This document shows positions 1-6,248 of a DNA stretch of 22,596 nt, in pieces. The position numbers were made by a program, and so were the translations under genes. The notes beneath the pieces are model-generated. The model did no database searches. It saw nothing but the letters and a program-made list of their open reading frames with translations, and was not told the DNA's origin. The first letter of the stretch is position 1, and each line of letters begins with the position of its first letter. This DNA comes from an uncultured Prevotella sp. (lineage in GTDB: Bacteria; Bacteroidota; Bacteroidia; Bacteroidales; Bacteroidaceae), in the NCBI GenBank assembly GCA_900548195.1, contig URJQ01000036.1:1-22596 (forward strand), given 5' to 3'.

Positions 1-14
1 ACTTATCGCAGAGG

Positions 15-683
15 CTATGAGTCGGCAGTGAGGGCACCTACGAGGTCGCCAGGATTGACCATTCTGCCGAATTTGCTCTGAGTGAGACCGACGGAAGCCA
101 GCAGACGATGGTCGAGCTGTCCGGTGCGAGGGTCAAGGAGCTGTGCTGTAGAGGCGATGGTGTATTCGCATACCATATTGCCAGTGAGCATATAGCTGAG
201 TGCATCAGGGATAAAAAGTATCTTCTGAGCATTCTTTAGAGCAGAATTGCCAGCCCTCTTCATGGCGTAAAGCTGGAAGATGGAGTTGAAATTCATAAAC
301 TGGATGCCGGTGACGTCATATACTTTCTCTCTTGACATGACGTTTTCGAGGTAGTCATCCATCGCATCGAATGTGTGAGGGTCGCGATAAGCTATTGGCT
401 GACTGACGCTTCCGTCCTCAGCTACGCAGACAAAGTCCACGCCCCATGTGTCGATACCGATACTCGTGATGCAGAGGTCTCTCTGTTTAGCCGCTTTCAG
501 TCCTTTGATGATCTCAAAGTAAAGCGCATAGATATCCCAGTAGAAATGACCGTTGGCTTCGATAAGATTATTATCAAAGCGGGTTAATTCTTCCAATATG
601 ACCTTGCCATCATCGAGAGTACCCACGATGGTGCGTCCACTTGTAGCTCCAAGGTCAACGGCAAAGAAATATTTCTTATCCAT
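15..683 (-). pseudogene. rhaB: Rhamnulokinase, N-terminal part, closed by an in-frame stop near the window edge
   Basis: This is an FGGY-family sugar kinase; rhamnulokinase phosphorylates L-rhamnulose in cytoplasmic rhamnose catabolism. The 222-residue product starts MDKKYFFAVDLGATSGRT, with the phosphate-binding DLGATSGRT at residues 10-18 and GIDTWGVDF at 76-84, both typical of RhaB. Family members are about 480 residues, so the whole C-terminal FGGY domain is absent. The reading frame ends in TAG at 15-17. Shifting by one base just there gives S-L-C-D-K, which resembles a normal continuation after the ..LVGALTADS segment, so a one-base indel (real frameshift or assembly error near a contig end) is a good explanation. 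The start at 683 (ATG) is clear: the conserved N-terminus begins directly there. It is divergent from nhaD and is likely the first gene of a rha operon running off the left edge. The identification is solid; the broken state is uncertain. Confidence 0.85.
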
Positions 684-728
684 TAATGTAAGGTTGCAGT
701 TTTATGTAGTTAGTATTAAAATTTCCGG

Positions 729-756
729 CAAAGATACAAAATTATCTGCAAAGATA
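729..756 (-). promoter_or_regulatory. Candidate rhaB promoter with three overlapping -7-like boxes
   Basis: On the minus strand the sequence has TATCTTTG (749-756), TAATTTTG (737-744) and TATCTTTG (729-736), each matching the Bacteroidetes -7 consensus TAnnTTTG, about 45-75 bases upstream of the rhaB ATG. No convincing -33 TTTG lies at the right distance, so I cannot say which box is used. A short dyad TCACA-N5-TGTGA lies just upstream (767-781) and could be an operator, but this is weak. Confidence 0.5.
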
Positions 757-861
757 GTATAATATTTCACATTTTTTGTGATAAAAGAAGAATAATGTAA
801 TTATATTACTGGTTTCATCAAATTATAGTCAGAAAAACTTTTTTATTTCTTCATTTCTTCT

Positions 862-869
862 TATCTTTG
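862..869 (+). promoter_or_regulatory. nhaD promoter, -7 box TATCTTTG
   Basis: TATCTTTG matches the Bacteroidetes -7 consensus exactly and is followed by a short leader of about 35 bases to the nhaD ATG at 911. The upstream -33 region is only T-rich, without a clean TTTG. Confidence 0.6.
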
Positions 870-910
870 CACGAAATTAACCGTAAACTTTAAATTAGTA
901 CTATTAAAAA

Positions 911-2260
911 ATGACATCACTATCTATTGCTATTGTCATTGTTTTCGTGCTGGGCTATTTCTGCATAGCCATCGAGAGCGTGACAAAGGTAAACAAGGCT
1001 GCGATTGCCTTGCTTATGTTCGTGTTCTGCTGGACCATCTTTATGATTGATCCGGGTCAGTACATCTCCGCTGCGACCGGAGAGTCTATCTCAAATGCCG
1101 TGTCTGGTGTGATAGAGCATCACCTCGGTAGTACCGCCACTACGCTGTTCTTCCTCATGGGTGCCATGACCATCGTGGAATTGGTCGATCAGAACGGTGG
1201 TTTCAACTTTGTTCGCGAGATGCTCAAGACGCGTCACAAGCGTCGTCTGCTTTGGCGTATCGCTTTCCTGACATTCCTCCTGAGTGCTATTCTCGACAAT
1301 CTCACCACAAGTATCGTGATGATTATGCTCATCCGCAAACTCGTTTACGAGCGTCAGGACCGTCTCATCTATGCAGCTCTCGTGGTTATTGCAGCTAATT
1401 CCGGAGGTGCTTTCTCTCCAATCGGTGACGTTACCACCATCATGATATGGAACAAGGGACTCATCTCAGCATTCGGCGTAATCAAGGAATTGCTCATCCC
1501 ATCACTCGTTTCAATGATTATCCCGGCATTCTTGCTTTCTCGTATGCTCCACGGCACAGTGGATGTCACTGAGGCTAAGAAGGATATGAGCTTCAAGATG
1601 GATAACGAACTGACAGACTTCCAGCGCAAGGTGGTGTTCTATCTCGGTGTGGGTGGTCTGATTTTCGTGCCTATCTTCAAGTCTATCACTCACCTTCCTC
1701 CATTTGTAGGTATCATGCTTGTGCTTGGTATTCTTTGGACTGTTACTGAAATATTCTATAGCAAGCTCTCTGATGGCGTGGATAAGATTGGTATGCAGAA
1801 GCGTGTTACAGCAATGCTTGCTCGCATCGACATGAGCACCATCCTCTTCTTCCTCGGCATCTTGATGGCTGTAGCTTGTCTTGAGACAATCGGTGCCCTC
1901 ACTCTCTTGGGTGAAAACCTCAATACTTGGTTTGATGGCAACCATTACCTTGTTACTGGTATCATCGGTGTACTCTCAAGTATCGTCGATAACGTGCCTC
2001 TCGTAGCTGGATGTATGGGTATGTACCCACTTGCTGAGATGGGCGACTTCGGTCAGGATGGCATCTTCTGGCAGTTGCTTGCTTACTGCGCAGGCGTTGG
2101 CGGTTCTATGCTTATCATCGGTAGTGCTGCTGGTGTAGTAGTTATGGGACTTGAGAAGGTTAGCTTCGGCTGGTACATGAAGAAGGTCACTTGGATCGCT
2201 TTCGTAGGCTATCTCTGTGGTATCTTATGCTACTGGTTGGAGAGAACATTCATCTTCTAA
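911..2260 (+). CDS. nhaD: NhaD-type Na+/H+ antiporter
   Basis: This is a 449-residue inner-membrane protein of the ArsB/NhaD ion transporter superfamily, which exchanges cytoplasmic Na+ (or Li+) for H+ in pH and salt homeostasis. It is hydrophobic throughout, with about a dozen membrane segments. NhaD hallmarks are visible: SAILDNLTTSIVM around residues 125-137, ANSGGAFSPIGDVTT at 162-176 and a second half-site IVDNVPLV around 358-365. The two Asp-Asn pairs (129-130 and 360-361) sit at the pseudo-symmetric half-membrane loops expected to line the ion path. The ATG at 911 directly starts the first membrane helix and follows a good promoter. It is followed by a long GT/AC-rich imperfect hairpin and then the PAP2 gene. 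The length is normal for the family. Substrate ions are inferred from the family. Confidence 0.93.
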   Translation: MTSLSIAIVIVFVLGYFCIAIESVTKVNKAAIALLMFVFCWTIFMIDPGQYISAATGESISNAVSGVIEHHLGSTATTLFFLMGAMTIVELVDQNGGFNFVREMLKTRHKRRLLWRIAFLTFLLSAILDNLTTSIVMIMLIRKLVYERQDRLIYAALVVIAANSGGAFSPIGDVTTIMIWNKGLISAFGVIKELLIPSLVSMIIPAFLLSRMLHGTVDVTEAKKDMSFKMDNELTDFQRKVVFYLGVGGLIFVPIFKSITHLPPFVGIMLVLGILWTVTEIFYSKLSDGVDKIGMQKRVTAMLARIDMSTILFFLGILMAVACLETIGALTLLGENLNTWFDGNHYLVTGIIGVLSSIVDNVPLVAGCMGMYPLAEMGDFGQDGIFWQLLAYCAGVGGSMLIIGSAAGVVVMGLEKVSFGWYMKKVTWIAFVGYLCGILCYWLERTFIF

Positions 2261-2263
2261 ATA

Positions 2264-2372
2264 GGTTGTAGGTTGTAGGTTGTTGGTTTTTGGTTAGTTA
2301 CCATACACCAACACCCCCCAACCGAACACCGAACACCAATAACCAATAACCGACAACCGACAACCAACAACC
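2264..2372. repeat. Low-complexity GGTTGTA/AACCGAC imperfect inverted repeat
   Basis: The left arm (2264-2299) is a run of degenerate GGTTGTA heptamers. The right arm (2338-2372) is a run of AACCGAC/AACCAAT units and is close to its reverse complement (most of 35 positions pair). The 38-base centre is AC-rich (CACCAACACCCCCC). A transcript from nhaD would be G/U-rich and then A/C-rich and could fold into one long hairpin. Heptamer degeneracy suggests slippage. It may act as a terminator for nhaD; there is no T-tract. Confidence 0.75.
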
Positions 2373-2388
2373 ACCATCATCCCCTGTG

Positions 2389-2408
2389 CCAACGGCTTTT
2401 ACCGTTGG
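2389..2408 (-). repeat. 20-bp palindromic hairpin, family P, copy 1
   Basis: In minus orientation this reads CCAACGGTAAAAGCCGTTGG followed by CACAG: a 7-bp stem with a TAAAAG loop. Copies 2 and 3 lie at 14633-14652 and 17803-17822. This copy sits 16 bases downstream of the heptamer inverted repeat and ends 41 bases before the PAP2 start. Confidence 0.85.
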
Positions 2409-2449
2409 TTACTCCCTTCCATCCACCATCTCTTAATCATATCCAAAGA

Positions 2450-3085
2450 ATGAATCAATTAGACACCACCGTCCTCCTTTTTATAAATGGTATGCACAAC
2501 GCTTTCCTCGACCAGTTTATGTGGCTGATAAGCGCAAAGACAGTGTGGATTCCATTCTATCTGATTACCCTGTGGGTGGTCTATCGCAACCGTGGAGTGA
2601 GAGGCGTCATATCGCTCGCATTGATGATAGGCATCATGATGCTCTTTACTGATACGCTCAATGCCTCAGTCATTCGTCCGTGGATTCATCGACTTCGTCC
2701 TACGAATCCTGATAATCCAATCTCACCATTGGTACATATCGTGAATGGCTATCGCGGTGGTGCCTGTGGATTTCCGTCCGCCCATGCGGCAAACTATTGG
2801 GGAATAACCTTGCTCGTGGCATATATGCTGAGGTCGAAGAAGGCGCTTGCGTCTTTGGCTTTGCTCACTCTCGTCATCTGCTATTCCCGTTCTTATCTCG
2901 GAGTGCATTATCCTGGCGACCTCCTTGCCGGCATTATTTATGCCACGGTGGTCTCTGGTCTGATAGTTTGTTTGTATTCCAAGTATTTTGAAAAGCATGA
3001 ACCTTTCGTCAAACAGTATGAATGGCTCCCGGCAATAACGGCAGGATTGACACTTCTTGTCTTCGCTGTCATTGCCTTGTTCTAA
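2450..3085 (+). CDS. PAP2-family membrane phosphatase
   Basis: This is a 211-residue integral-membrane phosphatase of the PAP2 superfamily, acting on lipid-linked or phospholipid phosphates at the periplasmic face. The three PAP2 signature blocks are present: R76-x6-R83-P84, P109-S-A-H112 and S146-R-x5-H153-x3-D157. The first block normally begins with Lys and the second is usually PSGH, so Arg76 and Ala111 are conservative departures; His112, His153 and Asp157 needed for catalysis are kept. I chose ATG 2450 (MNQLDTTVLLF), because the upstream in-frame extension to 2405 would run back towards the palindromic repeat and lacks family similarity. The substrate (undecaprenyl pyrophosphate, lipid A or phosphatidate) cannot be told from the sequence. 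It lies 189 bases after nhaD with no clear promoter of its own. Confidence 0.88.
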   Translation: MNQLDTTVLLFINGMHNAFLDQFMWLISAKTVWIPFYLITLWVVYRNRGVRGVISLALMIGIMMLFTDTLNASVIRPWIHRLRPTNPDNPISPLVHIVNGYRGGACGFPSAHAANYWGITLLVAYMLRSKKALASLALLTLVICYSRSYLGVHYPGDLLAGIIYATVVSGLIVCLYSKYFEKHEPFVKQYEWLPAITAGLTLLVFAVIALF

Positions 3086-3220
3086 TTGTTTCTCAAGTCG
3101 GATGATATTCTCCCTTAGGCATGATGATTGTTTCCCATCATGTCGATTCCCGTGTGTTTGGACTCGTTTCGCGTGAGAAAATTGTTCGATTTTCCTGTTA
3201 TTGGATAATTATGAAAAAGT

Positions 3221-3259
3221 GCTTTTGTAACGCATTGATAATTAAAGCGTTGCAAAAGC
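3221..3259. repeat. Left-end hairpin of 22-bp array A1
   Basis: GCTTTTGTAACGC (3221-3233) pairs with GCGTTGCAAAAGC (3247-3259) at 12 of 13 positions around a 13-base loop ATTGATAATTAAA. The right arm overlaps the first array unit. A matching arrangement precedes array A2 at 22201-22235 (CTTGCAAC ... GTTGCAAAAG, similar A/T-rich loop), so the hairpin is a conserved boundary of the element. Confidence 0.75.
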
Positions 3260-3384
3260 ATAGTTTTTACGTCCTAAAAGCATAGATATTACCTCCTAAT
3301 AACTATGCTTTTACCTCCTAATATCTATGCTTTTAGACGGTAAAAGCTTAGCTATTGCAAAATGAAGGCTTTGCTATCGCATTT
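3253..3384 (+). repeat. 22-bp periodic array A1, six units of 17-bp core plus 5-bp linker
   Basis: Units start at 3253, 3275, 3297, 3319, 3341 and 3363, exactly 22 bases apart. Cores are TAAAAGCATAGATATTA (unit 2), TAATAACTATGCTTTTA (unit 3), TAATATCTATGCTTTTA (unit 4) and TAAAAGCTTAGCTATTG (unit 5); units 1 and 6 are more diverged. Units 3 and 4 are inverted relative to 1, 2, 5 and 6. Unit 2 is the exact reverse complement of unit 4, and units 2 and 3 can form a 17-bp stem (one mismatch) with a CCTCC loop. The array is followed by TTGTTCCATTTTT, shared with A2. It lies between the convergent PAP2 and metallophosphoesterase genes. The spacing rules out coding repeats (22 is not a multiple of 3), and the linkers are too short for CRISPR spacers. 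Confidence 0.92.
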
Positions 3385-3482
3385 TTGTTCCATTTTTTTC
3401 CCTTTGTCTTGTGTCGTTGTCTTGTTGGTTAGTCGTTTGGTCTGTTGTTTGAACATTTATCAAAACACTCTACAACAAGCTT

Positions 3483-3650
3483 AGGCTGGAAGCCTATACC
3501 GAGCATAGCGAGAGTAACCCGGGACGAAGTCTCGGGACTATAAACAAGAAAAAACACAGCTGTCTGGAAGACAGTACCTTATCAACGGAATATGAGCGAT
3601 CTGTCGTTCAAGCCTTTACTCCATTCATGTACTGTATTCCAGACAACTGT
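3483..3650 (+). repeat. Hairpin-cluster repeat element B, copy 1
   Basis: A G/C-rich block of mini-hairpins in an A/T-rich gap: AGGCT-GGA-AGCCT (3483-3495), CCCGGGAC-GAA-GTCTCGGG (3518-3536, one G-T pair) and CTGTCT-GGA-AGACAG (3560-3574), followed by a degenerate inverted copy of the last at 3629-3650. The first 61 bases (3483-3543) match the reverse complement of 22536-22596 with two differences. The arrangement resembles REP/BIME-type elements mobilised by IS200-like (RAYT) transposases, but no transposase is in the window, so that link is inference. The 3086-3702 gap holds this element, array A1 with its hairpin, and a hairpin at the phosphoesterase stop; I see no gene in it. Confidence 0.85.
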
Positions 3651-3686
3651 TTATAGGTCACCGAACAAGTAATTCGGAATGATTTG

Positions 3687-3708
3687 AGATAGGGAAGCCA
3701 CCCTATCT
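3687..3708. terminator. Hairpin over the metallophosphoesterase stop codon
   Basis: AGATAGGG (3687-3694) and CCCTATCT (3701-3708) form a perfect 8-bp stem around a 6-base loop. The TAG stop (3703-3705, minus strand) is inside the stem. There is no T-tract after it, so termination is plausible but not proven. Confidence 0.5.
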
Positions 3709-4686
3709 GAGTGTGATAAGAGTGATTTCTGGAGTCGCACCGATGCGCATTGGCATGGTGCCGCCAAGTCCTATATTTATATAAAGGTGTTGGTTGCCTT
3801 CTGTATAGAGTCCATCGTACTCCTTATATATAAAGCGTGCCACGGAGAAACCGAGCACACGGAATTGTCCAGAGTGAGTATGCCCCGACAAAGTCAGCGT
3901 GCCATCATCCTTAGAGCGAGCCTTACCGAGTATCTCTCCACGCCAATGAGTAGGGTCATGGGTGAGGATAATGCGGAAGGACTGGTCGGTTCCTTCAAGG
4001 GCTTTCGTGAGATTACCTCTGCGGATAATGCTATGGATGCCCAGACTCTGGTTTTCGCAGCCCACGATAGCGATGCTGTCATTGCCCCGATGGATGAACA
4101 AGTTGTTGTTGAGCAGCAGTTTCCATCCCAATTCATCATGCTCCATACGTGCCAGTCTGTTCACTCTGTCAGTCCGTTCTCTCTTGGAAGCCATGCGTTT
4201 GTAAGGCATATAGTCGTGGTTTCCGAAGATGCTTACCACGCCGTCCTTCGATTTCAGTTGTTTCAGTTGCGGAATGCAAGGCGGCAGTTCCGATTCATCG
4301 ATGGAGATAAGGTCGCCGGTGAAGCAGATAAGGTCAGGCTTCAAGGCGTTTATATCATTGACAATGGAGAGCAATACGTCCTCTTTTCCGGCATAACCGT
4401 CAAGGTGCAGGTCGGAGATATGCACTATCCTGTAGCCCTTGAAGCTCTCCGGCAGTCCCTTGCAAGGTATCTCCACCTTCTTGGTCTCATGGAAATAGCG
4501 TCCGAAGAGGTTGCCGTAGGCGAATAGGCAAAGCCACAATCCTGCCAGTCCTAATGCTGTGAAACCGAACGGGCGGTAAACTACATGGAAATGGAAGAAC
4601 AGTGCCAGCACCTTCGCTATGATGTAAGCGATATGTGGGAGTAGGGCAACCCCAAGGGTGATTGCTATCAGAAGGGTGATAATCAT
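3703..4686 (-). CDS. Membrane-anchored calcineurin-like metallophosphoesterase
   Basis: This is a 327-residue protein with an N-terminal hydrophobic region (about residues 2-35 and 41-62, two membrane segments) followed by a metallophosphoesterase domain. The metal-binding motifs are complete and in order: D92-x-H94 in ISDLHLDGY, G124-D125 in FTGDLIS, GNHD at 155-158, LTHDPTHW in the last third, and LSGHTHSGQ near the C-terminus. This matches the YkuE/YkoQ-like class of membrane phosphoesterases. The substrate is unknown; some relatives act on lipid or nucleotide phosphoesters. It lies 59 bases downstream of the GH105 gene on the same strand, so the two may be cotranscribed, although their roles have no obvious link. 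The ATG at 4686 directly starts the first hydrophobic helix. The stop codon sits in a hairpin stem. Confidence 0.88.
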   Translation of the reverse strand: MIITLLIAITLGVALLPHIAYIIAKVLALFFHFHVVYRPFGFTALGLAGLWLCLFAYGNLFGRYFHETKKVEIPCKGLPESFKGYRIVHISDLHLDGYAGKEDVLLSIVNDINALKPDLICFTGDLISIDESELPPCIPQLKQLKSKDGVVSIFGNHDYMPYKRMASKRERTDRVNRLARMEHDELGWKLLLNNNLFIHRGNDSIAIVGCENQSLGIHSIIRRGNLTKALEGTDQSFRIILTHDPTHWRGEILGKARSKDDGTLTLSGHTHSGQFRVLGFSVARFIYKEYDGLYTEGNQHLYINIGLGGTMPMRIGATPEITLITLR

Positions 4687-4745
4687 TTGGTATTTTACGG
4701 AGTAAATAATGAAGATTTAAGGGAGAAGAGTGGGAGATAGCTTAC

Positions 4746-6047
4746 TTAAAACTGCATTCCTGCTCCCACACCTACGAAGGCATGTGGGCGGAAAGTCTTC
4801 TTTGTTTTACTGCTTTTGCCATTTTTCTGCAGGTAACGATAATATTCGCAGGCGGCAAGGAGGAAGGCACCAGTGCCAAAATTGGTGACAGACTTCTGAT
4901 TGACTACCTGTCCCGGAATAGCTTTCTCGCCGATAGGCTGGACGTAACCTATGCTATTGTCGGGCTGGAGAGCCACAAGAGCAAGGTAATCCCATGCTTT
5001 TTGCGCTGCCGCAGCATATTTCTTACCCTTCAGGATGCCGTTGTTCATGCCCCAAAAGAGGCTGTAGCAGTTGAGCGCAGTGCCGCTTGTCTCATATCCT
5101 GGAGCCTGTTCCGGATCAAGGATAGAGCGTGTCCAGTGACCTTCAGTTTGCTGACAATCCACTATTGCGTTTGCAAGGCGCTTGTAATAAGATATATATT
5201 CCTTCCTGTGGGCAGCATTCTTTGGCAAGTCTTTGAGAATCTTTGCAAAGGCAGCCATAGCCCATCCGTCGCCACGAGCCCAGAAATCCTTTTTTCCATT
5301 CTTGGTAGTATGCTTGGGATAGACATATTTTCCGTCGCGGAAATATAGTCCGGTCTCCTTGTCATACATGATGGAATTGCAGTATTTCCAGTTGTCATAC
5401 ATCTTGTCGAGATATATTTCATCGCCCGTGAGTCTATACATCTTGGTCATTACAGGCATCACCATGTAGAGTGCATCTACCCACCACCAGTAGTCTGACG
5501 CTTCGCTCCTTGCCTCATATCCCATCACGTCGAGCGCACGCTGTATCTGATAATCGGTAGGACCCATTTCGAGAGTCATCAGAGGACTTGCCTTTGCCTT
5601 CATTGCGGCATAGGTATTTTTCTTGTTTTTCAGCGGAGCAGAGTAATCATAGCCCTCTGCTGCAAAGTAGAGATCGAGGTAAGTCTGGAAGCAAATCTGC
5701 CAATCACCGAAGAGCACAAAGTCTTGTCCCTCACCGTATTTCTTGTATTTCCACTTCTTTTTGTCCGCCTCCTTTGCGCCCATCCATTTGTTTTGTTCTG
5801 CCCAAGCAAAAGAATAGTCGCGCCAAGCCTTTACCTTAAAGAGGGAATATGCCTCCATATTGCCAGTATGATATACGGCGGGGTCCCAGAACGCGCGCTC
5901 CTGCTTAGGGTGAGACTGCTGCCAAGCGTTGTTTACATTAGTGATAATGTCTCTTACATTCTCTGTAGTCCATTCCTGTGCGCTCGCTTTCGTGAGGCTG
6001 GCAAAATCCATAATGAGGGTGAGGACGATAAAATAGTACCTTTTCAT
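4746..6047 (-). CDS. GH105 unsaturated rhamnogalacturonyl hydrolase, exported
   Basis: This is a 433-residue glycoside hydrolase of family GH105 (YteR/YesR-like). The family hydrates the double bond of the unsaturated galacturonate left by rhamnogalacturonan lyase, releasing it from rhamnose. A signal peptide is visible (MKRYYFIVLTLI.. with cleavage likely after ASA, residue 23), so it acts in the periplasm or outside. Family features are WWWVDALYM at 187-195, with the catalytic Asp191, and FWARGDGWAM at 255-264. The rest is the aromatic-rich alpha/alpha-barrel. After the barrel there is a Lys-rich linker and a short tail ending in GVGAGMQF, whose role I cannot tell. It has its own promoter and is divergent from glyS. 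The presence of rhamnulokinase in the window agrees with rhamnogalacturonan I use, but no lyase or SusCD pair is seen. Confidence 0.88.
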   Translation of the reverse strand: MKRYYFIVLTLIMDFASLTKASAQEWTTENVRDIITNVNNAWQQSHPKQERAFWDPAVYHTGNMEAYSLFKVKAWRDYSFAWAEQNKWMGAKEADKKKWKYKKYGEGQDFVLFGDWQICFQTYLDLYFAAEGYDYSAPLKNKKNTYAAMKAKASPLMTLEMGPTDYQIQRALDVMGYEARSEASDYWWWVDALYMVMPVMTKMYRLTGDEIYLDKMYDNWKYCNSIMYDKETGLYFRDGKYVYPKHTTKNGKKDFWARGDGWAMAAFAKILKDLPKNAAHRKEYISYYKRLANAIVDCQQTEGHWTRSILDPEQAPGYETSGTALNCYSLFWGMNNGILKGKKYAAAAQKAWDYLALVALQPDNSIGYVQPIGEKAIPGQVVNQKSVTNFGTGAFLLAACEYYRYLQKNGKSSKTKKTFRPHAFVGVGAGMQF

Positions 6048-6079
6048 AAGTGTTAGCAGTGTATGTATCTAATGGTGTG

Positions 6080-6112
6080 CAAAAGTACAAAGTTTCCTCT
6101 GTTTATCCAAAA
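6080..6112 (-). promoter_or_regulatory. GH105 promoter with both -33 and -7 elements
   Basis: On the minus strand TTTG (6109-6112) is followed after 21 bases by TACTTTTG (6080-6087), a full match to the Bacteroidetes -33/-7 pattern, about 33 bases before the ATG at 6047. Confidence 0.75.
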
Positions 6113-6203
6113 AATATATCACCTCTTTGCTTTTATTATGCTAAAAATGTAGAAAAGGGGGAGAAAAATGATGATGACTGTAAGATATTTCAAAAAAAAA
6201 GTG

Positions 6204-6211
6204 TAATTTTG
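6204..6211 (+). promoter_or_regulatory. glyS promoter, -7 box TAATTTTG
   Basis: TAATTTTG matches the Bacteroidetes -7 consensus, about 37 bases before the glyS ATG. The leader is A/T-rich with no Shine-Dalgarno, as is usual for the phylum. No clear -33 TTTG is seen. A T-box leader would not fit in so short a space. Confidence 0.7.
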
Positions 6212-6248
6212 CACGATAAAATAGATTATAATAATTCTAAAAATAAAA

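Noticed and set aside
767..781. CRP-type operator between rhaB and nhaD
   Set aside because: The dyad is TCACA-N5-TGTGA, the inverse of the CRP arrangement, with a 5-bp arm and an oligo-T centre; too weak to call.
2405..2449. N-terminal extension of the PAP2 phosphatase
   Set aside because: It overlaps the P hairpin at its start and encodes a Pro/His-rich stretch unlike a PAP2 N-terminus.
3253..3384. CRISPR array
   Set aside because: Linkers are only 5 bp, units are degenerate and switch orientation, and no cas genes are near; the 22-bp period is too short for CRISPR.
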